Below, piece after piece: positions 9,039 through 18,151 of a stretch of DNA of 64,000 bases. Under the pieces are notes generated by a model. The model worked only from the letters and a program-made list of their open reading frames with translations. It was not told the origin of the DNA and did not search any database. Position numbers and translations under genes: made by a program. The stretch comes from Lachnospiraceae bacterium (GTDB taxonomy: Bacteria > Bacillota > Clostridia > Lachnospirales > Lachnospiraceae). Numbering within the stretch: the first letter of the stretch is position 1; the number at the start of each line of letters is the position of its first letter. The stretch is taken from assembly GCA_910575835.1 (NCBI GenBank), contig CAJTGB010000013.1, forward strand, positions 1 to 64,000. The letters are read 5' to 3'.

Positions 9039-11301
9039 TAAGTTCAGAGAGATCGGGAAGAGAGTTCCCATCCGTGACGCTGCATCGAAGGTTACCGGAA
9101 GGAAAATATATGTGGGTGATATGAAACTTCCGGGCATGCTGTATGCGAAAGTCTTGTTCAGTCCCAAGGCACATGCGCGAATCAAGAGTATCGATACCAG
9201 CCGGGCAGAGAGTCTGCCGGGCGTACGTGCAGTTGCGACCTATAAGAATACACCGCAGACCAGGTTCAACAGCGCGCTGCGGTTTATTGAGCATAAGATC
9301 CCGAATACGGAGAGAATCTTCGACGATACGGTTCGTTTTGTCGGGGACCGTGTGGCGGCGGTAGCGGCGGATACCCTGGAGATCGCCCAGGAAGCGGTGA
9401 AGCTGATCCAGGTGGAATACGAAGAGCTTCCGGTCATGATGACGGTGGAGGAGGCGATCAAGGAGGATGCATATCCAATCCACGAGGGCGGCAACATCGT
9501 AGGACAGGCACATGTAGAGGCCGGGGATGTGGATAAGGCAATGGAGGAGTGCGACTATGTATTTGAGGATCGTTTTACCACACAGCTGATCCACCACGCG
9601 GCGGTCGAGCCTCATGTGGCGATCGCAGACTGGAGCTATGACGACAAGCTGACGATCTACAGCCCGTCCCAGAATACATTCGGATTCCGGGTGATCTTAA
9701 GCCAGATATTTAATCTCCCGTATAACCGGATCCGTATGTCGGCGCCTGCCATCGGAGGCGCGTTCGGGGGCAAGCTTGAGATGACGGTGGAACCGGTGGC
9801 GGCAGTGCTCTCCAAGATGACGCGCCGTCCGGTAAAGCTTGAATATACCCGAAGGGAATGTATCTTCGGAACCCGTGTACGCCACGGTTCTATTGCCTGC
9901 ATTAAGACAGGATTCATGAAAGACGGCAGGATCCATGCGGTAGATATGAAGTTCTACAATGATACCGGCGCTTACGCCACCAGTGCGCTGAACGTATCCG
10001 GCGCAATGTCCCATAAGGTATTCAAGGCCTATAAGATAGAAAATATGCGTTTTCATGTGAATCCGGTGTATACCAATACGATTGTAGCGGGAGCGATGCG
10101 GGGATATGGTTCGCCTCAGGCGTATTTCGGCCTGGAGCGTCAGATCAACAAGATCGCGAACTTCCTGCATATGGATCCGGCATGGCTTCAGGAGATCAAT
10201 ATGGTAGATCCAGACAGTCTGGATCCCTGCTTCCATAAGCCGCACGGCAACCCGAGACCGAAGGATTGCTTAAGAAGAGCCAAAGAGCTGATCCATTATG
10301 AGGATATCTGTAAGGAACAGGAAGAATCCAGGGACGGACGCTATCGGATCGGCGTAGGGGTAGCGCTGGGTGTCCACGGCAATAACTGCTTTGGCGCGCA
10401 CCGCGACGTCACGACACTGATGCTGAAGATGAACGAAGACGGAACCTGTATCCTGTACAGCGGTTCCCATGATATGGGAAATGATAACGTTGGGATGCAG
10501 AAACAGGTGGTGTCCGAAGTGTTGGGGATCCCGCTTGATAAGATCGATACGGTAGAGGCAGATACGGACGCCTGTCTGTGGCATCTGGGCGACTATGCCA
10601 GCCGTGGTACATACGTGGTCGGAATGGCGGCCAAGAAGGCGGCGGAATCCATGAAGAAGGAGCTTCAGAAGGAAGCTTCAGACCTTCTTGAGATAGACCC
10701 TGAGCAGGTAGAACTGTATGACGACAGAGCATGGGACAGTACGCAGGAAGGAAGATCCGTATCCATTGCAGAGGTGATGCTTCACTGTCAGAGAGACAGT
10801 ATGCGGGAACTGTGCTGCTCAGAGACCCATCCGGCGCCAAGGGGGCCAAGCTCTTACGGAGTCCACATTGCGAAGGTGCAGGTGGATACAGAGACGGGCA
10901 AGACGAAGGTCTTAGAATATTCCGCGGTACAGGATGTGGGAAGAGTGATCAATCCCCTGGCTTTGGAAGGTCAGCTTGCGGGGGCCATTCATATGGGTCT
11001 TGGGTACGGATTAATGGAGAATATCACCTATGACGCAGAAGGCAATCCGCAGGAGACATGTTTTAAGCAGTATCAACTTCTGAGCGCGTCAGATATGCCC
11101 AAGCTCTATATGGACTTTGTCGCGGAAGGAGAAGGCGAGCCGGGAGGTCCGTACGGGGCCAAGAGCCTTGGCGAGTGTCCGGTAGTACCGTGCGCTCCGG
11201 CAGTCGTCAATGCTATCTGTAATGCGATCGGCGCTGAGATCGACTCTCTGCCGGCGAACCCGGAGGCAGTGTTGCGTGCGCTGGGTAGGACAACCGACTG
11301 A
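9028..11301 (+). CDS. Molybdopterin-binding subunit of xanthine dehydrogenase-like hydroxylase
   Basis: A protein of about 758 residues of the xanthine oxidase large-subunit family, hydroxylating a purine ring with water at a molybdenum cofactor. Visible motifs are IGGAFGGK (cofactor loop), MRGYGSPQAYFGLE and GAKSLGECPVVPCAPAVVNA, which holds the catalytic Glu. The loop usually written GQG reads HDMGNDNVGMQ, so the cofactor-contacting Gln is shifted or replaced. The ATG at 9028 is preferred over GTG at 9019 because CGGGGTG is well spaced before it. It overlaps the iron-sulfur subunit gene by 11 bases. Members of this type in purine-fermenting anaerobes are often selenium-dependent, but nothing in the gene proves that. 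Substrate could be xanthine, hypoxanthine or another purine. Confidence 0.88.
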   Translation: MKGNKFREIGKRVPIRDAASKVTGRKIYVGDMKLPGMLYAKVLFSPKAHARIKSIDTSRAESLPGVRAVATYKNTPQTRFNSALRFIEHKIPNTERIFDDTVRFVGDRVAAVAADTLEIAQEAVKLIQVEYEELPVMMTVEEAIKEDAYPIHEGGNIVGQAHVEAGDVDKAMEECDYVFEDRFTTQLIHHAAVEPHVAIADWSYDDKLTIYSPSQNTFGFRVILSQIFNLPYNRIRMSAPAIGGAFGGKLEMTVEPVAAVLSKMTRRPVKLEYTRRECIFGTRVRHGSIACIKTGFMKDGRIHAVDMKFYNDTGAYATSALNVSGAMSHKVFKAYKIENMRFHVNPVYTNTIVAGAMRGYGSPQAYFGLERQINKIANFLHMDPAWLQEINMVDPDSLDPCFHKPHGNPRPKDCLRRAKELIHYEDICKEQEESRDGRYRIGVGVALGVHGNNCFGAHRDVTTLMLKMNEDGTCILYSGSHDMGNDNVGMQKQVVSEVLGIPLDKIDTVEADTDACLWHLGDYASRGTYVVGMAAKKAAESMKKELQKEASDLLEIDPEQVELYDDRAWDSTQEGRSVSIAEVMLHCQRDSMRELCCSETHPAPRGPSSYGVHIAKVQVDTETGKTKVLEYSAVQDVGRVINPLALEGQLAGAIHMGLGYGLMENITYDAEGNPQETCFKQYQLLSASDMPKLYMDFVAEGEGEPGGPYGAKSLGECPVVPCAPAVVNAICNAIGAEIDSLPANPEAVLRALGRTTD

Positions 11302-11392
11302 TTAGCGAAGTGCAGATTGAGAACCGGTTCTCCGAGTGGGAGACATTGACATATGAAGAAAATATACATATGAACAAAATGGAGGAATAACC

Positions 11393-12013
11393 ATGGTTAA
11401 GATATTAGGAATATGCGGAAGTCCCAGAAGAAAATCTTCTTATACAGCCCTTAGTGCAGCGCTTAAGGAGGCGGAAGCCCAGGGAGATGTGCAGACAGAG
11501 CTGGTGGAGCTTCGTGCCAGAAAGATGCAGCCCTGTGTTCACTGCAACAAATGTCTGCGTGACGAATCAGACCGCTGTACGGTATTTACAGACGATATGA
11601 CAGAGTTATATGACAAATTCTACGAGGCGGACGGTATCATCATTGCCTCGCCGGTATATGAGATGAGCGTTACCGCACAGTTGTCTACGTTTTTCAGCAG
11701 GTTCCGTTCCGCGTGGATGATCAGTGTGAAGGATCCGTATTTCTTTACGAAGAAGGTGGGAGCTGCTATCGCGGTAGGCGGAACCAGGAACGGAGGACAG
11801 GAATTCACACTTCAGACGATTGTCAATTTCTATAACACACAGGGAATGACGATCTGCAACGGCGGTTCCGGCATCTATTCCGGCGCGGCTCTGTGGAGCC
11901 CGGGGGACGGGTCTCAGACGATGGACGATGAGATCGGTATGGAAAATGCGGGAAACCTTGGCAAGAAGATGGCGGTCATGACGAAGATCATGAAATATAC
12001 GGATGTGATCTGA
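11393..12013 (+). CDS. NADPH-dependent FMN reductase / iron-sulfur flavoprotein-like
   Basis: A 206-residue flavodoxin-fold protein. GICGSPRRKSSYTA is the FMN phosphate loop and ASPVYEMSVTAQ the second flavin contact. Cysteines C48, C51, C54 and C62 form the compact CX2CX2CX7C pattern of iron-sulfur flavoproteins, which bind one [4Fe-4S] cluster beside FMN. GGAGG precedes the ATG. It closes the purine gene run, so it may shuttle electrons for the molybdenum hydroxylase, especially since no FAD subunit is encoded nearby; that role is inference. Confidence 0.8.
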   Translation: MVKILGICGSPRRKSSYTALSAALKEAEAQGDVQTELVELRARKMQPCVHCNKCLRDESDRCTVFTDDMTELYDKFYEADGIIIASPVYEMSVTAQLSTFFSRFRSAWMISVKDPYFFTKKVGAAIAVGGTRNGGQEFTLQTIVNFYNTQGMTICNGGSGIYSGAALWSPGDGSQTMDDEIGMENAGNLGKKMAVMTKIMKYTDVI

Positions 12014-12031
12014 TATAACGGAAATAAAAGC

Positions 12032-12060
12032 TTTACACCACATTTGCCGGTTGATATAAT
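12032..12060 (+). promoter_or_regulatory. Sigma-70-type promoter for small gene
   Basis: TTTACA (12032-12037), a 17-base spacer and a perfect TATAAT (12055-12060) lie 45 bases before the small gene at 12105. Confidence 0.7.
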
Positions 12061-12104
12061 GAAAGCATCAAAGTAAACGGCACTTATAAAAAGGTGGTGA
12101 AGTT

Positions 12105-12290
12105 ATGACTGAAAAAGAGATGATGAAAATATCAGTAGAAGAATTTGCAAGAGTCCAAAAATATATGCTTTTAATTGATAATAAGGATTCGGCAGTTTAT
12201 AAAGAAATCCGGGGACGCTATATTGAGTTAAAAGTTATTCTGACGGCGTCAGGAATTAATTTTGCTGAACTTGATGTGATTAAAGAATAA
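12105..12290 (+). CDS. Small 61-residue protein of unknown function
   Basis: I do not recognise this protein. It is 61 residues, charged and predicted mainly helical, without membrane segment, cysteine or obvious motif. It is very likely real: a consensus promoter (12032-12060) and an AAAGGTGGTG ribosome binding site precede it, and a strong intrinsic terminator follows eight bases after the stop, so it forms its own transcription unit between the purine cluster and an AT-rich region. Confidence 0.65.
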   Translation: MTEKEMMKISVEEFARVQKYMLLIDNKDSAVYKEIRGRYIELKVILTASGINFAELDVIKE

Positions 12291-12297
12291 TGATTAT

Positions 12298-12342
12298 AAG
12301 GTGTAAAGTCTATCTCAATATGGGCTTTACACCTTTTCTTTT
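12298..12342 (+). terminator. Rho-independent terminator
   Basis: AAGGTGTAAAG (12298-12308) pairs perfectly with CTTTACACCTT (12325-12335), followed by TTCTTTTT. Confidence 0.85.
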
Positions 12343-12345
12343 TGC

Positions 12346-12801
12346 CGTGAGAGCTGCTGTAAAAACTGAAAAATATAATTTAAATAATAAATATACAAAC
12401 AACAAAAGAAAAATTGATAAAATTACAAAAAATATATTGACAAATAAAGATAAGTGTGATATTTTATATTTAACAAATAACAAAACCGCATTACAAGACA
12501 GACGCGAGCTGTAAGTAATGAATTGTTATTTACCATCAACACAAGTGTTGAGAGAAGATTCCTGAGAGAAGGCGCTTAATATCAGGAGTCGAAGAGTTTA
12601 TGAAAAGGAGGTACGGACCGCCAAGAATTTAAACTTTTCCAAACAAAATATCAGAATCGGTCGGTGAATTGACAAAACGTCAAGGAACTGTAATCGAAGA
12701 AGAAAGAGGTAAAAAAAGAATGATTGAAGGATCAGAGTAAAGGCGGATATCAATGAAGAGATTGGTATCCGTCTTTACATGTTGCTTATCAAATCTATTA
12801 A
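12346..12801. other. AT-rich intergenic region with promoter and decayed coding trace
   Basis: No intact gene is supported in this 456-base stretch. A promoter-like TTGACA (12437-12442), 17-base spacer and TATTTT (12460-12465) point rightwards. At 12600 an ATG with a nearby GAAGAG opens a frame of ten codons, then an in-frame stop at 12630-12632, and the same frame continues open with protein-like composition (ending KKRMIEGSE) to 12740. This looks like a small gene broken by a stop or frameshift. A 15-bp imperfect hairpin at 12737-12778 closes the region. Confidence 0.3.
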
Positions 12802-13362
12802 TTAGTACATAATTAAGGGTTTGAGTTCAAAAAATCTTTCTAATTCATCGTAATATTCATGATTCAAGCAGTTTTTGGGGCATGCTAATAATAATGTTTC
12901 ACCGCTGTTTAATTTTCCGATATGTGTATCCCATGTTGAAATAATATCCATACCAATTAGAATATTTCCGGTTCTGTCATAATTAACTTTTACTTCAGAA
13001 TTTTTGGTGGGAGTCCCTGCGATTTCCAGATTCTTGATTTTATGAACGAAAGAAACACAAGTTAGATGTTCGTACTGATGAGTTCGAAATGCTAATAATG
13101 ATTTTTCACGAAATGCTTTACTATCATTGACGCCAAATGAAATTATTTTCTTAATAGACTTATCATTACAGTCGTGTAATTTCAATCTTTGGGATTCCGC
13201 TTTTGGCAGTCCCAGTTTGGAGGTTAAAAATGTTGTGGAACTGCAGCCAGTATCTATCTTTACATTAACATTCGTGAATAGAGTTCCAAATAAATATAAG
13301 GAAGCAAATGCACGGAATTCATTGTGGCAATTCAAGTACGATTTGATATAGCTATTCTTCAT
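12802..13362 (-). CDS. Retropepsin-like aspartyl protease domain protein
   Basis: A protein of 186 residues when started at MKNSYIKSYL; an upstream ATG at 13488 would lie deep inside the preceding gene. VKIDTGCSSTTF, with D37-T38-G39, is the active-site loop of retroviral-type aspartyl proteases, and NILIGMDIIS towards the C-terminus matches the second conserved hydrophobic-glycine segment. Such single-domain proteins work as dimers. The 87-residue gene ahead overlaps it by 11 bases, so the two are coupled and transcribed from the promoter at 13643-13671. No neighbouring transposon or retroelement is visible. Catalytic activity and substrate are unknown. Confidence 0.65.
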   Translation of the reverse strand: MKNSYIKSYLNCHNEFRAFASLYLFGTLFTNVNVKIDTGCSSTTFLTSKLGLPKAESQRLKLHDCNDKSIKKIISFGVNDSKAFREKSLLAFRTHQYEHLTCVSFVHKIKNLEIAGTPTKNSEVKVNYDRTGNILIGMDIISTWDTHIGKLNSGETLLLACPKNCLNHEYYDELERFFELKPLIMY

Positions 13363-13615
13363 AATAAATATCACTTTCCAGTTCAATGCTGTCGTTGTAA
13401 ATAGGGATAATGGCATCCCCTTTGTTGTAAAGGGAATAAGATTCTTCGTTGGGTTCTTTCCCAATAAAGGACAGAATACCTTCATCATCAGATAGGTTAG
13501 AATTGAGCGGACGGACGAGTATCATCCATAGATCGTAGATTGAGCTGAGATCAGAGATTTTGACAATTTTATTTAAATAAGCAGATATGTTATTAATATC
13601 AATTGTATTAGTCAT
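13352..13615 (-). CDS. Hypothetical 87-residue acidic protein
   Basis: I do not recognise this protein. It is 87 residues, acidic, with no membrane segment or cysteine. A good promoter lies 28 bases upstream, with AGAAGGGCGG as ribosome binding region. It overlaps the following retropepsin-like gene by 11 bases, so the products may act together, for example as partner or substrate of the protease domain. That link is inference from gene overlap only. Confidence 0.6.
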   Translation of the reverse strand: MTNTIDINNISAYLNKIVKISDLSSIYDLWMILVRPLNSNLSDDEGILSFIGKEPNEESYSLYNKGDAIIPIYNDSIELESDIYYEE

Positions 13616-13642
13616 TTAATTATCGCCGCCCTTCTTTTATAC

Positions 13643-13671
13643 ATAATACTACGAATTTCTATAGTCGTCAA
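13643..13671 (-). promoter_or_regulatory. Promoter of the retropepsin-like gene pair
   Basis: On the minus strand TTGACG (13671-13666), a 17-base spacer and TATTAT (13648-13643) precede the 87-residue gene. Confidence 0.65.
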
Positions 13672-13817
13672 ATTTATTTTATTGACAAATATCGACAAAA
13701 TCATAAGATATTATAGTCTGCTTCGTTAGCCAATGATTTTTTTCCTATTGGTAAATAATGTACTATAATGATGCCAGAAGGAAAACTTGCTTGCCTTTCT
13801 CGATAAGAGAAACAAGC

Positions 13818-13926
13818 GAAAATAAAAACGCCTATCCTGTCTGCCAACAGGATAGGCGGTGTCCGTAAGGACAATCATTAACCTAAACTCGGAGCATCCA
13901 CTTTGGAGTGGGTGCTTTCCCTTTGC
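13818..13926 (-). ncRNA. Candidate small structured RNA
   Basis: A complete transcription unit without a convincing gene. A minus-strand promoter TTGAAA, 17 bases, TATTAT (13961-13933) lies directly after the ABC gene stop. The predicted transcript of about 110 bases folds as GCACCCAC with GTGGATGC, a small GTCCTTACGGAC hairpin, and a perfect 12-bp terminator stem (13829-13840 with 13847-13858) followed by a U-rich run. It could be an independent regulatory RNA or the antisense partner of a small toxin. Confidence 0.5.
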
Positions 13927-13932
13927 ATTGTT

Positions 13933-13961
13933 ATAATACCATTGAATGTGAAATGTTTCAA
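13933..13961 (-). promoter_or_regulatory. Promoter for candidate small RNA
   Basis: TTGAAA at 13961-13956 and TATTAT at 13938-13933 on the minus strand are separated by exactly 17 bases. The element lies just past the stop codon of the ABC exporter gene. Confidence 0.6.
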
Positions 13962-13963
13962 GA

Positions 13964-15868
13964 TTAAGCACTGATCGCATTCCCGGTATACAATTGATAA
14001 TATTTCCCTTTCTCTTCGATCAACTGCTCATGTGTTCCCCTCTCAATGATCCGTCCCTGTTCCAGCACCATGATACAATCTGAATTGCGCACTGTCGACA
14101 GCCTATGGGCGATCACAAAGGTAGTCCTGCCATTCATCAGCTTATCCATACCGTCCTGTACGATCCGTTCGGTTCTGGTATCGATAGAGCTTGTCGCTTC
14201 ATCCAGGATCAGCACCGGCGGATCAGCAACCGCGGCGCGGGCGATCGCAAGAAGCTGTCTCTGCCCCTGGCTTAAGTTCGCGCCGTCACCGGTCAGCATG
14301 GTGTCATATCCATTGGGAAGCCTTCGGATGAATCCGTCTGCATTGGCAAGCTTTGCCGCTGCGATCACATCCTCATCTGTTGCGTCTAATTTGCCGAAAC
14401 GGATATTCTCCTTCACGGTTCCGGTGAACAGATGGGTATCCTGGAGTACGATACCAAGAGATCGGCGCAGGTCGGATTTCCTGATCTTGTTGATGTTGAT
14501 GCCGTCGTAGCGGATCTTCCCGTCTTGAATATCATAGAATCGGTTGATCAGGTTCGTGATCGTTGTCTTGCCGGCGCCGGTAGAGCCGACAAATGCGATC
14601 TTCTGTCCCGGTTCGGCGAAGAGTTTCACGTCATGGAGCACGATCTTGTCGTCGTTATAACCAAAATCTACTCCGTTGAATACCACATCACCCCGTACTT
14701 CTACATAGTCTGTGCTGCCGTCCGCCTGGTGGGTATGCTTCCACGCCCATCTTCCGGTTCTTGCAGTGCTTTCTGTTAACTGTCCGTTCTCTTCGGCGGC
14801 GTTGACCAGTGTCACATATCCCTGATCCTGCTCGGCCTCCTCATCCAGCATATCGAAGACGCGCTGTGCTCCGGCCATTGCCATCACCACCGCATTCAAC
14901 TGCTGGCTTACCTGATTGATCGGCATGCTGAAGCTCTTATTGAAGGTCAGGAAGCTTGCAAGCCCGCCAAGGGTGAATCCTCCCACATGGTTCAGGGCAA
15001 GCGCACCGCCTACGATCGCACAGACTACATAGCTGATATTGCCGAGCTGCGCGGTGATCGGCCCTAAGAGATTGGCGTAGGTATTGGCGCGGTCTGCGCT
15101 GACATACAGACGGTCGTTCAGTTCCTTAAAGGATTTCTTGTTCTCTTCTTCGTGGCAGAATACCTTCACCACCTTCTGGCCGTTCATCATCTCTTCGATA
15201 TATCCATTGACTGCTCCTAAGTTCACCTGCTGTTCTAAGAAGTATTTGCCGCTTCGTCCGGCGGCAGCCTTGGAGCTTAAGATCATAACGGCAACCATCA
15301 GAAGTGTTACTGCCGTCAGCGGTATATTTAAGATCAGCATACTGATGAACACGCTGACAATGGTGATGGCGCTGCTGACTACCTGCGGAATACTCTGGCT
15401 GATCATCTGGCGCAGGGTATCTATATCGTTGGTATAGACAGACATAATATCCCCATGGGCATGGGTGTCAAAATACTTGATGGGAAGCTGTTCCATATGC
15501 GCAAACAGATCATCCCGAAGGGATCTTAGTGTCCCCTGAGTCACATTTACCATGATTCGGGTGTACGCATAAGTAGCGATGATCCCTACGCCGTAGAATG
15601 CGGCTACCCTTGCGATCGCACGGATCAGCGGTGTGAAATCCGGCGTATCCGTCAGAAGAAACGGCGTAATATAATCATCGATCAGATTCTTCATAAACAT
15701 AGTGCCCTGTACACTTGCGATCACACTTATGAATATCAGCGCGATCACAGCTATGTAATGAAGCTTATAATACTGGAACACATAGGCCATCAGTCTTTTA
15801 AATATCTTCATGGGGTTTTTCACCTGAGGCTTTACTCCTCTGGGTCCCCTGTTCATTGGTCCCGGCAT
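13964..15868 (-). CDS. ABC exporter subunit, fused membrane and ATPase domains (second gene)
   Basis: A 634-residue half-transporter with a six-helix exporter domain (about residues 35-330) and a C-terminal ATPase with Walker A GSTGAGKTT, signature LSQGQRQ and Walker B VLILDEATSS. An insert of about 50 residues between the domains (around 350-400) is longer than usual. The gene begins two bases after the stop of the first ABC gene, so the two form a heterodimeric multidrug- or peptide-type exporter in the plasma membrane, under the MarR regulator at the head of the operon. The substrate is unknown; LmrCD/EfrAB-type drug export is the closest known parallel. Confidence 0.88.
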   Translation of the reverse strand: MPGPMNRGPRGVKPQVKNPMKIFKRLMAYVFQYYKLHYIAVIALIFISVIASVQGTMFMKNLIDDYITPFLLTDTPDFTPLIRAIARVAAFYGVGIIATYAYTRIMVNVTQGTLRSLRDDLFAHMEQLPIKYFDTHAHGDIMSVYTNDIDTLRQMISQSIPQVVSSAITIVSVFISMLILNIPLTAVTLLMVAVMILSSKAAAGRSGKYFLEQQVNLGAVNGYIEEMMNGQKVVKVFCHEEENKKSFKELNDRLYVSADRANTYANLLGPITAQLGNISYVVCAIVGGALALNHVGGFTLGGLASFLTFNKSFSMPINQVSQQLNAVVMAMAGAQRVFDMLDEEAEQDQGYVTLVNAAEENGQLTESTARTGRWAWKHTHQADGSTDYVEVRGDVVFNGVDFGYNDDKIVLHDVKLFAEPGQKIAFVGSTGAGKTTITNLINRFYDIQDGKIRYDGININKIRKSDLRRSLGIVLQDTHLFTGTVKENIRFGKLDATDEDVIAAAKLANADGFIRRLPNGYDTMLTGDGANLSQGQRQLLAIARAAVADPPVLILDEATSSIDTRTERIVQDGMDKLMNGRTTFVIAHRLSTVRNSDCIMVLEQGRIIERGTHEQLIEEKGKYYQLYTGNAISA

Positions 15869-15870
15869 AT

Positions 15871-17622
15871 CTATTCACCTGCCTTCTCATCAAAATCTCC
15901 GCCGCCGTTGGTCTGCGATTCATAGACCTCGCGGTAAATGGCATTTCCCGCAAGCAGCTCTTCATGGGTTCCGAAACCGTCCACACAGCCTTCTTCCATC
16001 ACGATAATACGGTCGGCATCCTTGACGCTTGTGATCCGCTGTGCAATAATAAGCTTTGTTGTGTCCGGGATCTCCTCGCAAAATGCCTTGCGGATCCTTG
16101 CGTCCGTAGCCGTATCCACCGCACTGGTGCTGTCGTCTAAGATCAGGATCTTCGGTTTTTTAAGGAGCGCTCTTGCAATACAGAGCCGTTGTCTCTGGCC
16201 GCCGGATACATTGCTTCCGCCCTGTTCGATGTGGGTTTCATACTCGTTTGGAAGCTGCCGGATGAATTCATCCGCACACGCCTGGCGGCATGCTTCCCTG
16301 CACATTTCCTCCGTGGCATTTTCGTCGCCCCATCTTAGATTATCAAGGATAGAGCCGGAGAACAGTACATTATTCTGAAGCACTACAGACACTTGGTTTC
16401 GCAGGGCCTCCATATCATATTCCTTTACATTGCGTCCGCCGACAAGAATCTCTCCGTCCGTCACATCGTAGAGACGGCTGATCAGGTTCACAAGACTGGT
16501 CTTGGCGCTTCCGGTCCCGCCGATGATTCCGATCACTTCCCCGGAGCGGATCTTAAGATTGATATCCTTAAGAACCGGCCGCTCACTGTCCCTGCGGTAT
16601 GCAAAATCCACGTGGCGAAATTCGATGCTTCCGTCTGTCACTTCATAGATCGGTTCGGACGGATTCTTAATATCACTGGTCTCGCCGAGCACCTCTGAGA
16701 TACGCCGGATACTTGCCGTACTCATGGATATCATAACGAATACCATAGACAGCATCATCAGGCTCATGAGGATATTCATACAGTAGGCAAGCAGGCTCAT
16801 CAGTTCTCCCGTGGTCAGCGAAGAGGATACGATCATCTTCGCTCCGATCCAGCTGATCAGAAGGATGCAGCTATAGACTGTGAACTGCATAAGCGGCGCG
16901 TTATATACCAGATTGCATTCTGCCTTCATGAATATCCGGTAAATGTTCTCACTTGCCTTCTTGAACTTGCCGGTCTCCTGTTCTTCTCGGACATATGCCT
17001 TGACTACGCGGATCGCAGAGACATTCTCCTGGACGGATGCGTTCATGTCGTCGTATTTGGGAAATGCCTGCTGAAAATACTGAGTCGCATGGCGCATGAT
17101 CAGCATCAGCAGAATTCCAAGGATCACCACGGCCGCAAGATAGATATTGGACAGCCGCGCGTTGATGCAAAATGCCATGATCATGGCGCACAGAAGGCTT
17201 GCCGGCGCCCGGGTAAACATGCGCAGGGTCATCTGGTAAGCATTCTGTACATTGGTCACATCCGTTGTGAGACGCGTTACCAGACCTGCCGTGCTGTACT
17301 TATCGATGTTGGCAAATGAAAATGTCTGGATGTGGTTGAACATCGTCTCGCGAAGGTTCTTCGCCAGTCCGGCGGAAGCCTTCGCGCCGTATCGCCCTCC
17401 CGCGATTCCGGCAAGCAGCCCGATAGCTGCAGCCGCCGCCATGATGCCGCCGACCTTGTAGATATGTCCAAGGTTCCCTGCATTAACACCGTCGTCTATG
17501 ATCGAAGCCATCAGAAACGGAATCGTCATCTCCATCAGCACCTCCAGTATCATGAACAGCGGCGTCGCAATCGAAGCTCTCTTATATTCTTTTACTTCAC
17601 CCAATAAAGTTCGGATCATCAA
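15871..17622 (-). CDS. ABC exporter subunit, fused membrane and ATPase domains (first gene)
   Basis: A 583-residue half-transporter: six hydrophobic helices in the first 310 residues, then an ATPase with Walker A GGTGSAKTS, signature VSGGQRQRL and Walker B ILILDDSTSA. The residue after the Walker B aspartate is Asp rather than the catalytic Glu, the mark of a degenerate site in heterodimeric exporters; the partner gene downstream has the intact Glu. It overlaps the marR gene by 26 bases. The pair should export a toxic compound or peptide. Confidence 0.88.
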   Translation of the reverse strand: MMIRTLLGEVKEYKRASIATPLFMILEVLMEMTIPFLMASIIDDGVNAGNLGHIYKVGGIMAAAAAIGLLAGIAGGRYGAKASAGLAKNLRETMFNHIQTFSFANIDKYSTAGLVTRLTTDVTNVQNAYQMTLRMFTRAPASLLCAMIMAFCINARLSNIYLAAVVILGILLMLIMRHATQYFQQAFPKYDDMNASVQENVSAIRVVKAYVREEQETGKFKKASENIYRIFMKAECNLVYNAPLMQFTVYSCILLISWIGAKMIVSSSLTTGELMSLLAYCMNILMSLMMLSMVFVMISMSTASIRRISEVLGETSDIKNPSEPIYEVTDGSIEFRHVDFAYRRDSERPVLKDINLKIRSGEVIGIIGGTGSAKTSLVNLISRLYDVTDGEILVGGRNVKEYDMEALRNQVSVVLQNNVLFSGSILDNLRWGDENATEEMCREACRQACADEFIRQLPNEYETHIEQGGSNVSGGQRQRLCIARALLKKPKILILDDSTSAVDTATDARIRKAFCEEIPDTTKLIIAQRITSVKDADRIIVMEEGCVDGFGTHEELLAGNAIYREVYESQTNGGGDFDEKAGE

Positions 17623-18091
17623 ACTCCTCCTTTCTGCCGTCAGAGTGTATCTGTCTCGTAAGATTCACCTTTAATTTCTCGATCACAGAGTAGAACACGG
17701 ATAACTCCTCGTCTGTGATTCCTTCCACCAGCCTGGTATCAAGATTTGATACCAGATTCTCGATCATCTCGCAGTTATCGATTCCCTTTTCCGTCAATAC
17801 CACCTTCTTAAGCCGGGCGTCATGCTCTACGGACTCTCGGGCAATATATCCTTTCTTCTCCATCAACTGTATAATATTCGTGACGGTGGATCTTCCTATG
17901 GAAAAATACTGTTCGATATCCTTCTGAAAGACATCCTTGTCTTGATTGGTATACAGATAACGGATGATCCAGCCGTGCATCAGCGTGACCTCGTCGATTC
18001 CCGCTGCCCTTACATGGGCCTGCATATTCCTGCCCAGCATGTGGTCGAGCCTCCGTATCTCAAAACCTATCTTTTCTTCCCGCTTTTTCAT
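17597..18091 (-). CDS. MarR family transcriptional regulator
   Basis: A 164-residue winged-helix dimer protein. The DNA-binding region IEQYFSIGRSTVTNIIQLMEKKGYIARE and the wing DARLKKVVLTEKG are typical of MarR. It is the first gene of an operon with two ABC exporter genes, the usual arrangement in which the regulator represses its own operon until an exported compound binds. AGGAGG lies before the ATG and a promoter at 18152-18180. The ligand is unknown. Confidence 0.88.
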   Translation of the reverse strand: MKKREEKIGFEIRRLDHMLGRNMQAHVRAAGIDEVTLMHGWIIRYLYTNQDKDVFQKDIEQYFSIGRSTVTNIIQLMEKKGYIARESVEHDARLKKVVLTEKGIDNCEMIENLVSNLDTRLVEGITDEELSVFYSVIEKLKVNLTRQIHSDGRKEEFDDPNFIG

Positions 18092-18151
18092 TTGGGCCTC
18101 CTAATGTTCGATTGCGAATTGTTCTCTGTGAAACTGTTTGATACAAAACAT

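Noticed and set aside
9028-11301. Selenocysteine codon in the molybdenum hydroxylase
   Set aside because: The frame has no internal TGA; selenium in this family would be a cofactor, which cannot be read from the gene.
13726-13980. 84-residue minus-strand frame
   Set aside because: It lies across a promoter, stem-loops and a terminator and overlaps the ABC stop; composition is not protein-like.
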